Shown here piece by piece: positions 34,760 to 44,633 of a DNA stretch of 64,000 nt. The stretch's first letter is position 1. Every line of letters starts with the position of its first letter. Both the position numbers and the translations under genes were made by a program. The stretch is from positions 248,001 through 312,000 of the forward strand of contig JAQFWX010000041.1 in assembly GCA_027605045.1 (NCBI GenBank), given 5' to 3'. A model generated the notes under the pieces. The model had not been told where the DNA came from. It searched no databases and worked only from the letters and a program-made list of their open reading frames with translations. The DNA is from Phallus indusiatus (lineage: Eukaryota; Basidiomycota; Agaricomycetes; Phallales; Phallaceae).

Positions 34760-36454
34760 ATGGCTACTGCATCTCATGTTAGCCTCAACTTCCAAACCGA
34801 AGGCTCTCCTGTCACCGTTCCTTTGGACGATGTTGCTCGGTTGATGTATTATCTTCAATGTGTTACAGTGTCACTCGGTCTCGATATCGTGCCACGCGAT
34901 CTCACTGACTACCAGCACTATCGACAACTAACCCTCGCCCGCCGCGACCTTGTCTTCCAATATGCCTTCGAGCTGTATCCCGACGTTCTCATTGATAAGA
35001 TCATTTTCCTGGACGATGAACGTGAGGTTATTCCTAGTGGTTACGATAACCAGTTTTGCACCATATCAGCCGCAGTGAGCCTGGTGTCCGTCGAGCAGAA
35101 CCTTTTCCTCGCCGGAAAAGCTCAAAGTGCAACACAAGTGTTGTTTTGTACCACTAGATGGCTCCAAAGAAACTTTTGGGAACCAGCCAAGAATAGTGAA
35201 TTCGCTATTGCACGTGCTATAGGTTCCCTCCACTGCTCTCACTGCGACGGAGGCAGCGGCTTGTGTTCATGCTCCAACGGCTGCCCTCGACGCGAAGATG
35301 CAGAGTGCGAAGAATCATCCGATTCCACGGTGGGCGTTGAGCAAATTACCGGTTTTTTCAAGGCTCTCAGGATTGCTTCGCCTCCTAACATTCGGGATAC
35401 ACAAGCAGTGACGCATAATGGGATCATTTGCGATGGGTGCACCGGCTCGTCCAAGGGGTACATATCCGGCGGACGGTTCAAGTGCAGATTGTGCAACGAC
35501 TATGACCTATGCGAAACGTGCTATACCAGCAATGTCCATGATCTCTCCCATAATTTCTGGTTGATCATGTCTCCCAGAAGTGCGCGACCTCTAGCACTTG
35601 CTAAACGCAACGAACATTGGGCTTATTGCGATGGTTGTAGCCGCACGGTGCAAGGGACCCTTTATTTATGCAAAACATGCGACGACTTTGACTTTTGCGA
35701 GGAGTGCTATGCCACAAAGCCCCATGATCCGTCCCATCGATTCAGCGCAATAGAATATCCAGACGCAGAACCCGTTCCTCTTCCAGCGCGCGTATTGGTT
35801 CGTCCTCCAACCCCTCCAATACCTACGCCTGCACCTTCAACGTCCGATAATAACGGCAACAGCAATCATACACCTCAAGCATCGAGCGTATCCGATGTTC
35901 CACCGAATATATCCAACCCTTCACCAAGTGCTGTCAGTCAGAGCACAGACCAGCATCCTCCATATGATTCGACGCCATTCTTCTACCATGATCTCAGCAT
36001 ACCCGATCTCACCAAGTATCTTCAAGAACGGGACGTGGCATATAGTGATGATCTTGGCCGGGAAAGCCTTACTCGGCTAGTCTGGGACACTCATGTAGAC
36101 TGCATGAGTTTCTCTGAGCTGAATGCATTCCTACGCGAACAGGAAATCTCTGCGGTCGACTGTGTCGACGTCAATGGTCGTCGGCAAAAGGCAAAGGATG
36201 CGTTTCAGGTATCTCCCCCGGTTATTGTTCAAGCTGACGACACTACGCCCGAGCAATTCAAAGTAGATGATATAATTATCTTATCGGGATTGAAAAAAGC
36301 GGAAATGAATGGAAAGACAGGGAAGGTTATAAGCATTGACATTGAAGCAGGAAGGGTGGAAGTCCAAATTGAAGATATGGGGAAATCTTTCAAAGTCAAA
36401 TTTGAGAATGTTGCACTTGCGACGACTACAGACGACAGCGAGCTGCTAGATTAG
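34760..36454 (+). CDS. ZZ-finger array member 2
   Basis: An intron-free ORF of 564 aa. Residues 1-155 form a conserved domain I do not recognise (blocks VARLMYYLQCVT, FCTISAAVSLVS, LAGKAQSAT, ARAIGS). A Cys cluster follows at 158-183 (C159, C162, C169, C171, C175, C183). Two ZZ zinc fingers lie at 219-268 (C224/C227, C242/C245, C251/C254, H260/H264) and 286-328 (C290/C293, C304/C307, C313/C316, H322/H326). A Pro/Ser-rich linker (340-400) leads to a helical SAP-like part (406-482), and the C-terminus is a beta domain (500-552) with GLKKAEMNGKTGKV. ZZ fingers usually bind protein ligands such as histone or N-degron tails; the role here is unknown. All ligands are present. It is the most diverged of the intact members and lacks NPF motifs. 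Confidence 0.8.
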   Translation: MATASHVSLNFQTEGSPVTVPLDDVARLMYYLQCVTVSLGLDIVPRDLTDYQHYRQLTLARRDLVFQYAFELYPDVLIDKIIFLDDEREVIPSGYDNQFCTISAAVSLVSVEQNLFLAGKAQSATQVLFCTTRWLQRNFWEPAKNSEFAIARAIGSLHCSHCDGGSGLCSCSNGCPRREDAECEESSDSTVGVEQITGFFKALRIASPPNIRDTQAVTHNGIICDGCTGSSKGYISGGRFKCRLCNDYDLCETCYTSNVHDLSHNFWLIMSPRSARPLALAKRNEHWAYCDGCSRTVQGTLYLCKTCDDFDFCEECYATKPHDPSHRFSAIEYPDAEPVPLPARVLVRPPTPPIPTPAPSTSDNNGNSNHTPQASSVSDVPPNISNPSPSAVSQSTDQHPPYDSTPFFYHDLSIPDLTKYLQERDVAYSDDLGRESLTRLVWDTHVDCMSFSELNAFLREQEISAVDCVDVNGRRQKAKDAFQVSPPVIVQADDTTPEQFKVDDIIILSGLKKAEMNGKTGKVISIDIEAGRVEVQIEDMGKSFKVKFENVALATTTDDSELLD

Positions 36455-37428
36455 GACGCCACATCATATTTATGCCATTGTGCACATAATCTACAACAAA
36501 TAATAGCCTGTAGTACGCGCCATGTAATTGACTATATGAGTATTATTCTTACAATGTAGCGGCAACTTACCCGTCATCTTTGGCACCATACCATAACGGC
36601 AAGGCATGATCCATCCCTCACTTGTTTAGACACAGCAATTCCAATACGCGTATTTTTTATGGCGATGCCGATCTCATAAACGCACGCAAGCTTTTGGCCA
36701 ACTTCTGGTGCGCTTGGTCCCAGGTCAATATCTAGGAGTCTGGTTATGGGCCACCGCTTCACCATATCAAATCGGACGTCGCATTCTCGAACCCACACCA
36801 CGCATGTTTGGTTTCGATGCTCAGCATGTTATATATACGATATTCATACACTCGAGAGAGCAAAAGTAGCAGGTGACAAGAAAGCAAGGAAGGAGCCCAA
36901 AAAAAAGGCGCGCAGTGTTGGCTACGTCACGCCAACGTTATGCGTTGGGATTTACTGTCCAGTACATGATCGATGATCTACCCCTGAGTACTGAGTGTCA
37001 GTGCAGTATCGCCTCAGCAACACCAGAAATATTTCTCCCCAAAACCAGTAGCTCATCCAAGCTATCAAAGGCGGTTTAAAAGAAACTGTTTCAGAATATT
37101 TCGATCACGTAGAAGATTGTTTACAAACCCGCCTCGGATTAATATGAGTGGATGAATTGTAAGTATAATAAAGTCTACATATTTATTTGCAAAGATTGAG
37201 AACATTTACACAGATTATCTCTCGCGACTTTCGAGTTGTATCCGGCATTCCCAGCATCATTCGATTCCAGTCTTGGATTAGTTCTAGGAAACCCGAAAAT
37301 TTGGCACAATAAGAATGGGCTAGTTCAGGGCCTGTGGCTATCCAACCGCTGTCAGACTGTCATGGTCGGCAATATGCAGATTTCAAGCCAGTCTCATTTC
37401 AGCACAGGTACCGTCTGTCGATCCTTGA
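36455..37428. other. Intergenic, ZZ gene 2 to ZZ gene 3
   Basis: About 970 bases with no gene. From about 37240 to 37390 the sequence (ccagcatcattcgattccag, aagaatgggctagtt) matches the block before ZZ gene 4, so the promoter was duplicated with the gene. Confidence 0.5.
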
Positions 37429-37436
37429 TATTTAAA
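37429..37436 (+). promoter_or_regulatory. TATA-like box TATTTAAA, ZZ gene 3
   Basis: Conserved box 51 bases before the ATG, followed by ACCTCATGAC as in gene 2 (ACCCCATGAC). Confidence 0.6.
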
Positions 37437-37479
37437 CCTCATGACTATTCCATCCTTTCTTTATCGCTCACCCACTAGT

Positions 37480-39285
37480 ATGGCTACTGCATCTCGCGTT
37501 AGTGTCAGCCTCAAAGCTGATGGCAACGACGTTACAGTTCCTGCTCAAGATATCGCTCGTTTAATGTACTATCTCCAATGCGTCACAACGGGAATCGGTC
37601 TGAACATTTTGCCAGCCGACCTCATTGACCACAGGAATTATCAGCGACTAACCACCGCCCGTCGCAGCCTCGTTTTCAAGTATGCGTACGAGCTTTCCCC
37701 CGATCTTTTCAATGATAAGGTCATTTTCCTCGATAATGCTCATGAAGTCATTCCTCGCGGTTACAATAACGAGTTTTGCACTATATCAGCCGCAGTGAGC
37801 TTGGTGTCCATTCAGCAAGATCTCCTCCTTGCTGGAAAGGCTCAAAGCGCAACTAGGGTCATGTTCTACGACACTACATGGCTTCAAAGGTACTATTGGG
37901 GGCCATTTAGAAACAACCAATTCTCTATCGCCCGCGCTATAGGTTCCCGTCACTGTCTTCATTGCGACGGAACCAATGGCCTTTGTTCATGCTCCAACGG
38001 CTGCCCTCGAGCGGGAGATACCCAATGCCGAAAGTACGATTCTACAGCGGGAATTGACCTCTTAACCGATTTTTTCGAGGTCCTCAGTACGATGTCCTCG
38101 ACTCCTGAACCCCAGCCTTCGCCGAGAGTAATCACTCCTGCTCCTGCTCCTGCCCCTGCCCCAAAGCTAGAGCCGAAGAAACATAATGCCACTTGCGATG
38201 GGTGTAGCACAGCGTCGTCCAAACGGTACATATCAGGCGACCGGTTCAAGTGTAGAGTATGCAAAGACTATGACCTATGCGAGAATTGTTACAGCAACAA
38301 TGTTCATGATCTTTCGCATGGTTTTTCCCTTATCAAGACCCCCGGTGCGCAGCCCATGGCACTCGCCAAACGTAATCAGCACTCGGCTACTTGCGATGGT
38401 TGTAAGCACACTGTGGAAGGGACTCGTTATCGATGCAAATCATGCGAGGACTTTGATTTTTGTCAAGACTGTTATGGCAAGAAAGCTCATAACTCGACCC
38501 ATTTATTCAAAGCGATAGAATACCCGGGGGCAAATCCTATTTCTCTTCCAGCGCGTTCATGGCTTCGCCCTCCAAATCCTCCTCCGGCGCCTGCACCTGT
38601 GCGTCAACCTGCGCCTGCGCCTCCTACTCCCGTACCTTCCACGCCTGCGCCCTCCGCGTCTACACTTTCCACACCTGCACCTTCAACGTCCAGTAACACC
38701 AATAATACCCGCTCTAACAATCCGTTTCGAACACCCAGTCCCAGTGTATCCAACCTTCCACTGAATCCTACAGATCTGCCCCCTCCTTATGACGCATCAA
38801 CTCCATTCTTCTATCACGATTTCAGTATATCCGATCTTAAGAAGTACTTGCAAGAACGGGACGTAGCATATAGGGACGTCCTCGACAGGGAAAGCCTCAC
38901 TCGGCGAGTCTGGGACACTCATGTGGACTGTATGAGCGTAGCCGAGTTAAATGCGTTTCTACGTGAACAGAACATTTCCACAGTCGATTGTGTCGATATT
39001 AATAGTCGTCGACAAAAGGCAAAAGACGCGTTTCAAGTATCCCGCCCTGCCGCTACTGTTCACATTGACGACTCCCCCGCCGGACAATTCAAGATAGATG
39101 ACATGGTCGTTCTTTCTGGTTTAAAGAAGGCGGAAATGAATGGGAAATCCGGAAAGGTCGTGAGCATAGATCTCGTAGCAGGAAGGGTTGAAGTCTACAT
39201 TGAAGACCTTGGTAAATCCTTTAAAGTCAAGTTCGAGAATGTCGCGCTTGGGACTACTTCTGAAGACAGCGAGATGCTAGATTAG
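37480..39285 (+). CDS. ZZ-finger array member 3
   Basis: An intron-free ORF of 601 aa from the ATG that matches genes 2 and 4 (MATASRVSVSLK, with the shared leader cacccactagt). An in-frame ATG 39 bases earlier sits next to the TATA-like box and is less likely. The architecture is that of member 2: N-terminal domain, Cys cluster (HCLHCDGTNGLCSCSNGC), two complete ZZ fingers, linker, SAP-like part and NGKSGKV beta domain. Linkers are expanded by Ala-Pro repeats (APAPAPAP before the first finger, and a long PAPSTPAP stretch after the second). One NPF tripeptide, the classic ligand of EH domains, lies in the second linker. Its stop codon is only 36 bases from that of FAD1 on the opposite strand, so the 3' UTRs must overlap. 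Confidence 0.8.
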   Translation: MATASRVSVSLKADGNDVTVPAQDIARLMYYLQCVTTGIGLNILPADLIDHRNYQRLTTARRSLVFKYAYELSPDLFNDKVIFLDNAHEVIPRGYNNEFCTISAAVSLVSIQQDLLLAGKAQSATRVMFYDTTWLQRYYWGPFRNNQFSIARAIGSRHCLHCDGTNGLCSCSNGCPRAGDTQCRKYDSTAGIDLLTDFFEVLSTMSSTPEPQPSPRVITPAPAPAPAPKLEPKKHNATCDGCSTASSKRYISGDRFKCRVCKDYDLCENCYSNNVHDLSHGFSLIKTPGAQPMALAKRNQHSATCDGCKHTVEGTRYRCKSCEDFDFCQDCYGKKAHNSTHLFKAIEYPGANPISLPARSWLRPPNPPPAPAPVRQPAPAPPTPVPSTPAPSASTLSTPAPSTSSNTNNTRSNNPFRTPSPSVSNLPLNPTDLPPPYDASTPFFYHDFSISDLKKYLQERDVAYRDVLDRESLTRRVWDTHVDCMSVAELNAFLREQNISTVDCVDINSRRQKAKDAFQVSRPAATVHIDDSPAGQFKIDDMVVLSGLKKAEMNGKSGKVVSIDLVAGRVEVYIEDLGKSFKVKFENVALGTTSEDSEMLD

Positions 39286-39321
39286 GAACAGAATAATTTA
39301 TTAAATATCCCTGTAATATTA

Positions 39322-40551
39322 CTATTTCTTACAAGATATCTGTCCATTGGGTGATTTAAACAATTCAGCCGGATTATCTCGTTCGGGGGCGGGTGTAGGA
39401 AGTGCCGAACTGGGGATAATGGGAAGTCGCGGCATGATACTCTTGGATAAAAATACAGGTATAGATTCTTGTTGTACGGTCGGTACAGACGGACCACGAC
39501 CCGCCCTTTCAAGTTTTTCATCCTCCAGTTCATACGCAGGCTTGTAACGACGTGAAATAGAAGGTGGAGTGATATCAGCCTCAACGTCGACACTGTTATC
39601 TGTGTCTTGTTGTTGGATGAGAAGAGCGGGGTTTGGAAAAGTGTTGTATGTTGATCCTAATGATGTGTATCTGCGACGAAAATAAAGATGATTAGTACTT
39701 ATCTGCCGTGGTCGATATTTGATCACATACCCGATATCATAGAGACTACAATATTCCACATTCAATGTCCGTAAAAAGCTCCAAACGTCCGAATAGGACC
39801 AATCTAATATTGGATGAACGCGCATGAACTCGGGCCAATCGGGATCAGTCGGGTTTGACGTAGACAATCTTTCTATACAAATGATCATTCAGAAGGATTC
39901 ATGGATCTACAGATATACCGTACCCACCTCCATGAGGATCTGTTCTTCGTATTCCAATCAAGATAGCTTCGACGCTCGGAAAAGCATTCTTGTACGCCCG
40001 TAGCGCGTCTTTCATACCAGATTCGCCGCTTTGACGGAATAAAGTCAGGTTGTACATCTTTTCCGAATATGATATGAATGATTCGAGTTTAGAGAATGGG
40101 GATGGCGGGAATATGTATAGCGCTGGTATAGTAGGGTATGATGCATCTGTTTCTCTGTTTGAGCCGTTGGTCGCTGTCGTCGTCGAGCAATGAGAGTGTG
40201 TCCGGCGCCAATTGTATAAAGCGGCCGCATAGAGATGAAGCAAGACTGTGCCTGTTTTTGATTGTGAAAGTAAAAGTTATGAGTGTATATGATTGAGTAT
40301 TTTGGGAAAGGCTGGGAATCGTACAATCTTTGCCGCCATTGAAACTCAGGGATATCTTCTCTTCTCTGGTATAAAATGTTGAAATAGAACCAATTCAAGA
40401 TAAGGTAACTTTACCCATATTTCTCCAAAGCAGAATAAATTATATCTAATCCTTCCTTCACTCTACGACCTAGATTATTATCTTGTTGCTGAGCCACTGT
40501 CAGGCAAGCTTCGAGCTGAGTAGGTGATATGGGCGACGATAACGGAGTCAT
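39322..40551 (-). CDS. FAD1: FAD synthase (FMN adenylyltransferase)
   Basis: Exons: 40551-40415, 40365-40325, 40251-39928, 39872-39731 and 39670-39322, giving 330 aa. The enzyme adenylates FMN to FAD with ATP in the cytosol. It is of the PAPS-reductase-like eukaryotic type: the pyrophosphatase-type loop LSFNGGKDC is at residues 52-60, then GIRRTDPHG, the [19 protein letters not shown] block, [14 protein letters not shown] with the invariant Asn-Thr after it, and PNPAL. Family members are about 300 residues. The extra length lies in a Pro/Ser-rich C-terminal tail and a polar insert after CSTTTATNG. The gene is nested in the ZZ array on the opposite strand, a simple interruption and not a functional link as far as can be seen. 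Confidence 0.92.
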
Positions 40552-41327
40552 GGCAGTTACAACAGAATTGCCTTTTGTTCCTTCGGTGCGATAAGATCTT
40601 GACAGAACCTCAGTGGCAAATGCTAACTACTGAAAGCATCGCGGGAGTGTGGGTAGAGTTCGGTGCGTCAAAATCATTGATAGAGGGATTAGTCATCCCT
40701 AGCGTTGGGCGAGTCTCCGTCTCCACAGCAGTTCCTACATGAGCACCTCCCGTAAACGCGTGTTATATACGGGCATCCATGCCGTTCAAAAGAGTAACAA
40801 GAGTGAATAGAAATGCGCGTGTACGAAGGATTATGTAAATTCACAATGTTTACATGCCATTTCTTCCAAAGTCCGGTGCGTATGTTCTTCCTAAACCTAT
40901 CAATCAAACTCTGATAAGGCGAATGAGCGCGTAGAAGGTCATGTACGCACAAGGCATACGGGGACATGAATTGTAAAGAGTGAAGGACTATTTGCAAAAT
41001 TCGAACAAATGATGCTGAATATTCACGCAGGTCACCCCCTCGCGTCTTACTCAAACTCCATAAAAACATATCGTATGTAGTATTCCTAGCATCATTTGAA
41101 TTCAGGCTTGGATTGGTTCTAGAAAGCCGAGTAATGTGGCGCGATAAGAATGGGCTAGCCTGAGATCCTGGCAGCCTGTGGCTGTCCAATCGCTGTGAGA
41201 ATGTCACTATCGGCAATATGTATGTATTACATACATGCATCAAGCAAGCCAATTCCAGGTACCATCTACAGATCCTTCATATTTAAAACCCTATCTGTTC
41301 TTCAAGCTTCATTGCCCACCCACTAGT
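40552..41327. other. Divergent intergenic, FAD1 and ZZ gene 4
   Basis: 776 bases with no gene. From about 41085 to 41220 it carries the promoter block shared with ZZ gene 3. FAD1 has no clear TATA box. Confidence 0.5.
41280..41287 (+). promoter_or_regulatory. TATA-like box TATTTAAA, ZZ gene 4
   Basis: Conserved box 48 bases before the ATG of gene 4, followed by AACCC. Confidence 0.6.
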
Positions 41328-43187
41328 ATGGCGACTGCATCTCGTGTCAGCGTCAGTTTCAAAGCCGATGGTAACGTCGTTAGCGTTCCTACTCAGGATA
41401 TCGCTCGATTAATGTACTATCTTCATTGTGTCACCACGGGAATTGGCCTTGACGTCTTGCCATCCGATCTTACCGACTACCGGAATTATCGACAATTAAC
41501 CACCGCTCGTCGCAGCCTTGTTTTCAAGTATGTCTACGAGCTTTCCCCCGACCTTTTCATTGATAAGGTCATCTTCCTGGATAATGCTCATAACGTCATC
41601 CGTCGTGGTTATAATAATGAGTTTTGCACCATATCGGCTGCGGTGAGCTTGGTGTCTGTCCAGCAAGATTTCCTCCTTGCCGGAAAGACTCAAAGCGCAA
41701 CCAGAGTGATGTTCTATGACACTCAATGGCTCCAAACTCACTATTGGGGACCATTCGGAAACAATCAACCATCCATCGCCCGCGCTATAGGCTCCCTTCA
41801 CTGTCTCCATTGCAATGGAACTAGCTGCGTTTGTTCATGTTTCGACGGCTGCCCTCGAGCTGGAGATACACGATGTCGAAAGTTGGATTCTGCAGCGGGA
41901 ATTGACCTCATAACCGACTTTTTTGAAACTCTCAGCACGATTTCCTCACCTCCTCAAACCCAGCCTTCGCCGAGAGTAATAACCCCTACTCCTCAGCCTA
42001 AGGAGTCGAAGACCCACAATGCCATTTGCGATGGATGTAGCACAGCTTTGTCAAAACGGTACATATCAGGCGACCGGTTTAAGTGCAGAGTGTGCAACAA
42101 CTATGACCTGTGCGAGAATTGCTACGCTAGCAATGTCCACGATCTTTCACATGACTTTTCCCTCATCAAGACTCCTGGAGCGCAACCCATGGCACTCGTC
42201 AAACGCAATCAGCACTCTTCTACTTGCAATGGTTGTACACGCACTGTGGAAGGGACCCGTTACCGATGCAAATCGTGCGACGAATTTGATTTCTGTAAAG
42301 ACTACTATGCGAAAAAGCCTCATAACTCGTCTCATCTGTTCAAGGCGATAGAATATCCTGGAGCAAGTCCTATTTCTCTTCCAGCGCGTTCATGGCTTCG
42401 CCCTCCAAACCCTCCAACGCCTGCACCTGTACCTGTGCAGCAACCTGCGCCTGTCCCGACTCCTATACCCGTTCCTCCTATGCCCGCGCTCTCCACGTCC
42501 ACACTTTCTACACCTGCACCTCCAACGCCTAGTAGTCGTAGTAATACTCGCTCTAACAATCCGTTTCGAACACCAAGTGTTTCGAACATGTCCGGTAGCA
42601 CTAATAATCACACTAACAATCCGTTTCGAACGCCGGTATCCGACAGCCCTTCACTGGATCCTACAGATCTTCCCCCTCCCTACGACGAATCAGTCCCGCT
42701 AACCCCGTTCTTCTATCACGATTTCAGTATATCTGACCTTAAAAAGTATCTGCAAGAACGGGACGTAACATATAGGGACGTTCTTGACAGGGAAAGTCTA
42801 ACCCGGCGAGTCTGGGACACTCACGTAGACTGCATGAGCGTACCCGAATTAAACGCATTCTTAAATGAACAGAACATTTCCACGGTCGACTGTGTGGATA
42901 TTAATAGTCGTCGACAAAAGGCGAAGGATACGTTTCAGGTATCTCGCCCTGCTGCTATAGTTCAAACTGACAACTTTCCCACCGGACAATATAAAATAGA
43001 CGACACGGTCCTCCTGTCTGGTTTGAAGAAAGCGGAGATGAATGGAAAGTTTGGAAAGGTCGTGAGCATCGATCTCATAGCAGGAAGAGCTGAAGTCTAC
43101 ATTGAGGACCTCGGTAAATCCTTTAAAGTCAAGTTTGAGAACGTTGCGCTTGGCGCAACTTCAGAAGACAGCGAGTTGCTGGACTAG
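41328..43187 (+). CDS. ZZ-finger array member 4, second finger missing a zinc ligand
   Basis: An intron-free ORF of 619 aa; the start was chosen at the ATG shared with genes 2 and 3 (MATASRVSVSFK), not the earlier in-frame one. The order of domains is as in the other members. In the second ZZ finger the usual FC-x2-C-Y reads FCKDYY, so one Cys ligand is Tyr, and the first pair is CNGC instead of CDGC; this finger may not fold normally. The first finger is complete. The Pro-rich linker is the longest of the array and holds two copies of an NNPFRTP unit within 30 residues, a small internal duplication that doubles the NPF motif. The SAP-like and NGKFGKV parts are intact. Confidence 0.8.
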   Translation: MATASRVSVSFKADGNVVSVPTQDIARLMYYLHCVTTGIGLDVLPSDLTDYRNYRQLTTARRSLVFKYVYELSPDLFIDKVIFLDNAHNVIRRGYNNEFCTISAAVSLVSVQQDFLLAGKTQSATRVMFYDTQWLQTHYWGPFGNNQPSIARAIGSLHCLHCNGTSCVCSCFDGCPRAGDTRCRKLDSAAGIDLITDFFETLSTISSPPQTQPSPRVITPTPQPKESKTHNAICDGCSTALSKRYISGDRFKCRVCNNYDLCENCYASNVHDLSHDFSLIKTPGAQPMALVKRNQHSSTCNGCTRTVEGTRYRCKSCDEFDFCKDYYAKKPHNSSHLFKAIEYPGASPISLPARSWLRPPNPPTPAPVPVQQPAPVPTPIPVPPMPALSTSTLSTPAPPTPSSRSNTRSNNPFRTPSVSNMSGSTNNHTNNPFRTPVSDSPSLDPTDLPPPYDESVPLTPFFYHDFSISDLKKYLQERDVTYRDVLDRESLTRRVWDTHVDCMSVPELNAFLNEQNISTVDCVDINSRRQKAKDTFQVSRPAAIVQTDNFPTGQYKIDDTVLLSGLKKAEMNGKFGKVVSIDLIAGRAEVYIEDLGKSFKVKFENVALGATSEDSELLD

Positions 43188-44633
43188 GATGATATTATGT
43201 TTGTGTCAACATGTAATTTATATGATATCCACTACGTATTTGGATTGTATGAATATTATCACTGCTTTTTGTCAAGATAGCGTCAACTCACTCATCTCCC
43301 TCTGAAGATTTGCATGGTTAACGTATTGCATATAGGCTATCACACACATCAGTAATCTGGGCAAGTGTGCCCGGACGGTCAGGGATGGTCTGGGACGGTT
43401 TAGCCGATGGGACAGGCCGGATAGCTTCAGCGAATCTCGCAAATCTGAGACCTGAATAAAAAAGCTATGGACGAGTGGGACCGTTGGTTGTCCGGATTGT
43501 CCTATGTTCCCAGACTATCCGAGACCATTGCCAACTTTGAGCCTGATCTGTGGTCGTCCCGTGGGTTCAGAATGCTTTTTCAGATAAAATTATGTTCTTT
43601 TAAAGTCATTTATATTCAATATACGTATATAAGGTTACTATTTACAAATATGGTACTAAGCATAAGACAGTAAATACACCTTTGAAAACCTAGGCAAACC
43701 TTTATTTAAAGAAATCAAGAGCTGAAGAAAGTGAGAAGGAAAAAACAATACACACATCCATGGATACTGCTCTGTCAAAAGATTCATTGCATCGAGATCT
43801 GTAGCTGTTTCAAAAGAGTGAAAAGAGGATAAAATTTCACATACCGGTAAATAAGCTCGCTCGGAAACAGTGGTCACGCTGGATAAGTAGACAGCTGGGC
43901 GAGCGATTGAGTCAAAGTCCATTTTTGAAAACAAGAGAAAAAAACTCACCCGTCACAAATGGAACATAGCAACAACCTGTAAATAAAACTATCGATGAGA
44001 GGAACAGACATGTGATAGGAAAAATGTTTACCTTTAACTATAGAAAAGAAGAGGAGACGTACAAGATGAAATTGTGCATGTGAGAGAGAAAGAAAGAAAC
44101 TGTATAGTTCGAAGTAGCGGCGCTCGAAAAACTTATGGTGCGCAAACGTGCTTAGTCACGCCGTGACACAAAACCGACGACCCGCGGCGTGCCCTGATTG
44201 GTTGCCCGAGTCAACTGTTGCTTTCATATGAACAAGCTGGATAAAGGTGTGCGCGCAATTTCGGTTATAAAAAGGGTCAAGACAATCAGGACAAACACAT
44301 ACTTAGAAACATAATAGATTAATGATTTCACATAGGGTCAAATAAAAATTCGAAAAATACTGAAGTCTCAGATGGTCCCAGATCGCTCCGGGACTAATTT
44401 GAAGCATCCGAGACGAAAGGCGAAATACGGCCCAAATCTGAGATTAGAATTTAGGCGCCCGCCGCGAAACCAGATTACTGATGCAACAGTTGTATATATT
44501 TTGTCGACCCCAGCTATGCATATATGCGACATTCTAGTTCTGGTGGTGTCTCTATTTTACGTTATAACACTATCTGAACATTTCTAAGTGAACAAGAAAA
44601 AGATAAAGTTCGATCAGACATCACGATTTAGTT
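43188..44633. other. Intergenic, ZZ gene 4 to phosphomannomutase
   Basis: About 1.45 kb with no supported gene. A minus-strand frame near 43920 starts MDFDSIARPAVYLSS and has a plausible GT donor, but no acceptor keeps it open for more than a few codons. At 44190-44275 there is a promoter-like arrangement on the plus strand (inverted CCAAT, then a TATA box) without an obvious gene after it. Confidence 0.45.
44266..44273 (+). promoter_or_regulatory. Orphan TATA box
   Basis: TATAAAAA preceded 69 bases upstream by gattggt (an inverted CCAAT motif). It looks like a core promoter pointing right, but no coding frame follows before the phosphomannomutase gene on the other strand. It may drive a non-coding transcript or be a relic. 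Confidence 0.3.

Noticed and set aside
40689..41252. 187-codon minus-strand ORF
   Set aside because: It covers the promoter block duplicated before ZZ genes 3 and 4, and the frame is not kept in the other copy.
43656..43949. 97-codon minus-strand ORF (MDFDSIARPAVYLSS)
   Set aside because: A plausible donor splits it, but the only nearby acceptor leads to a stop after a few codons; no family recognised.
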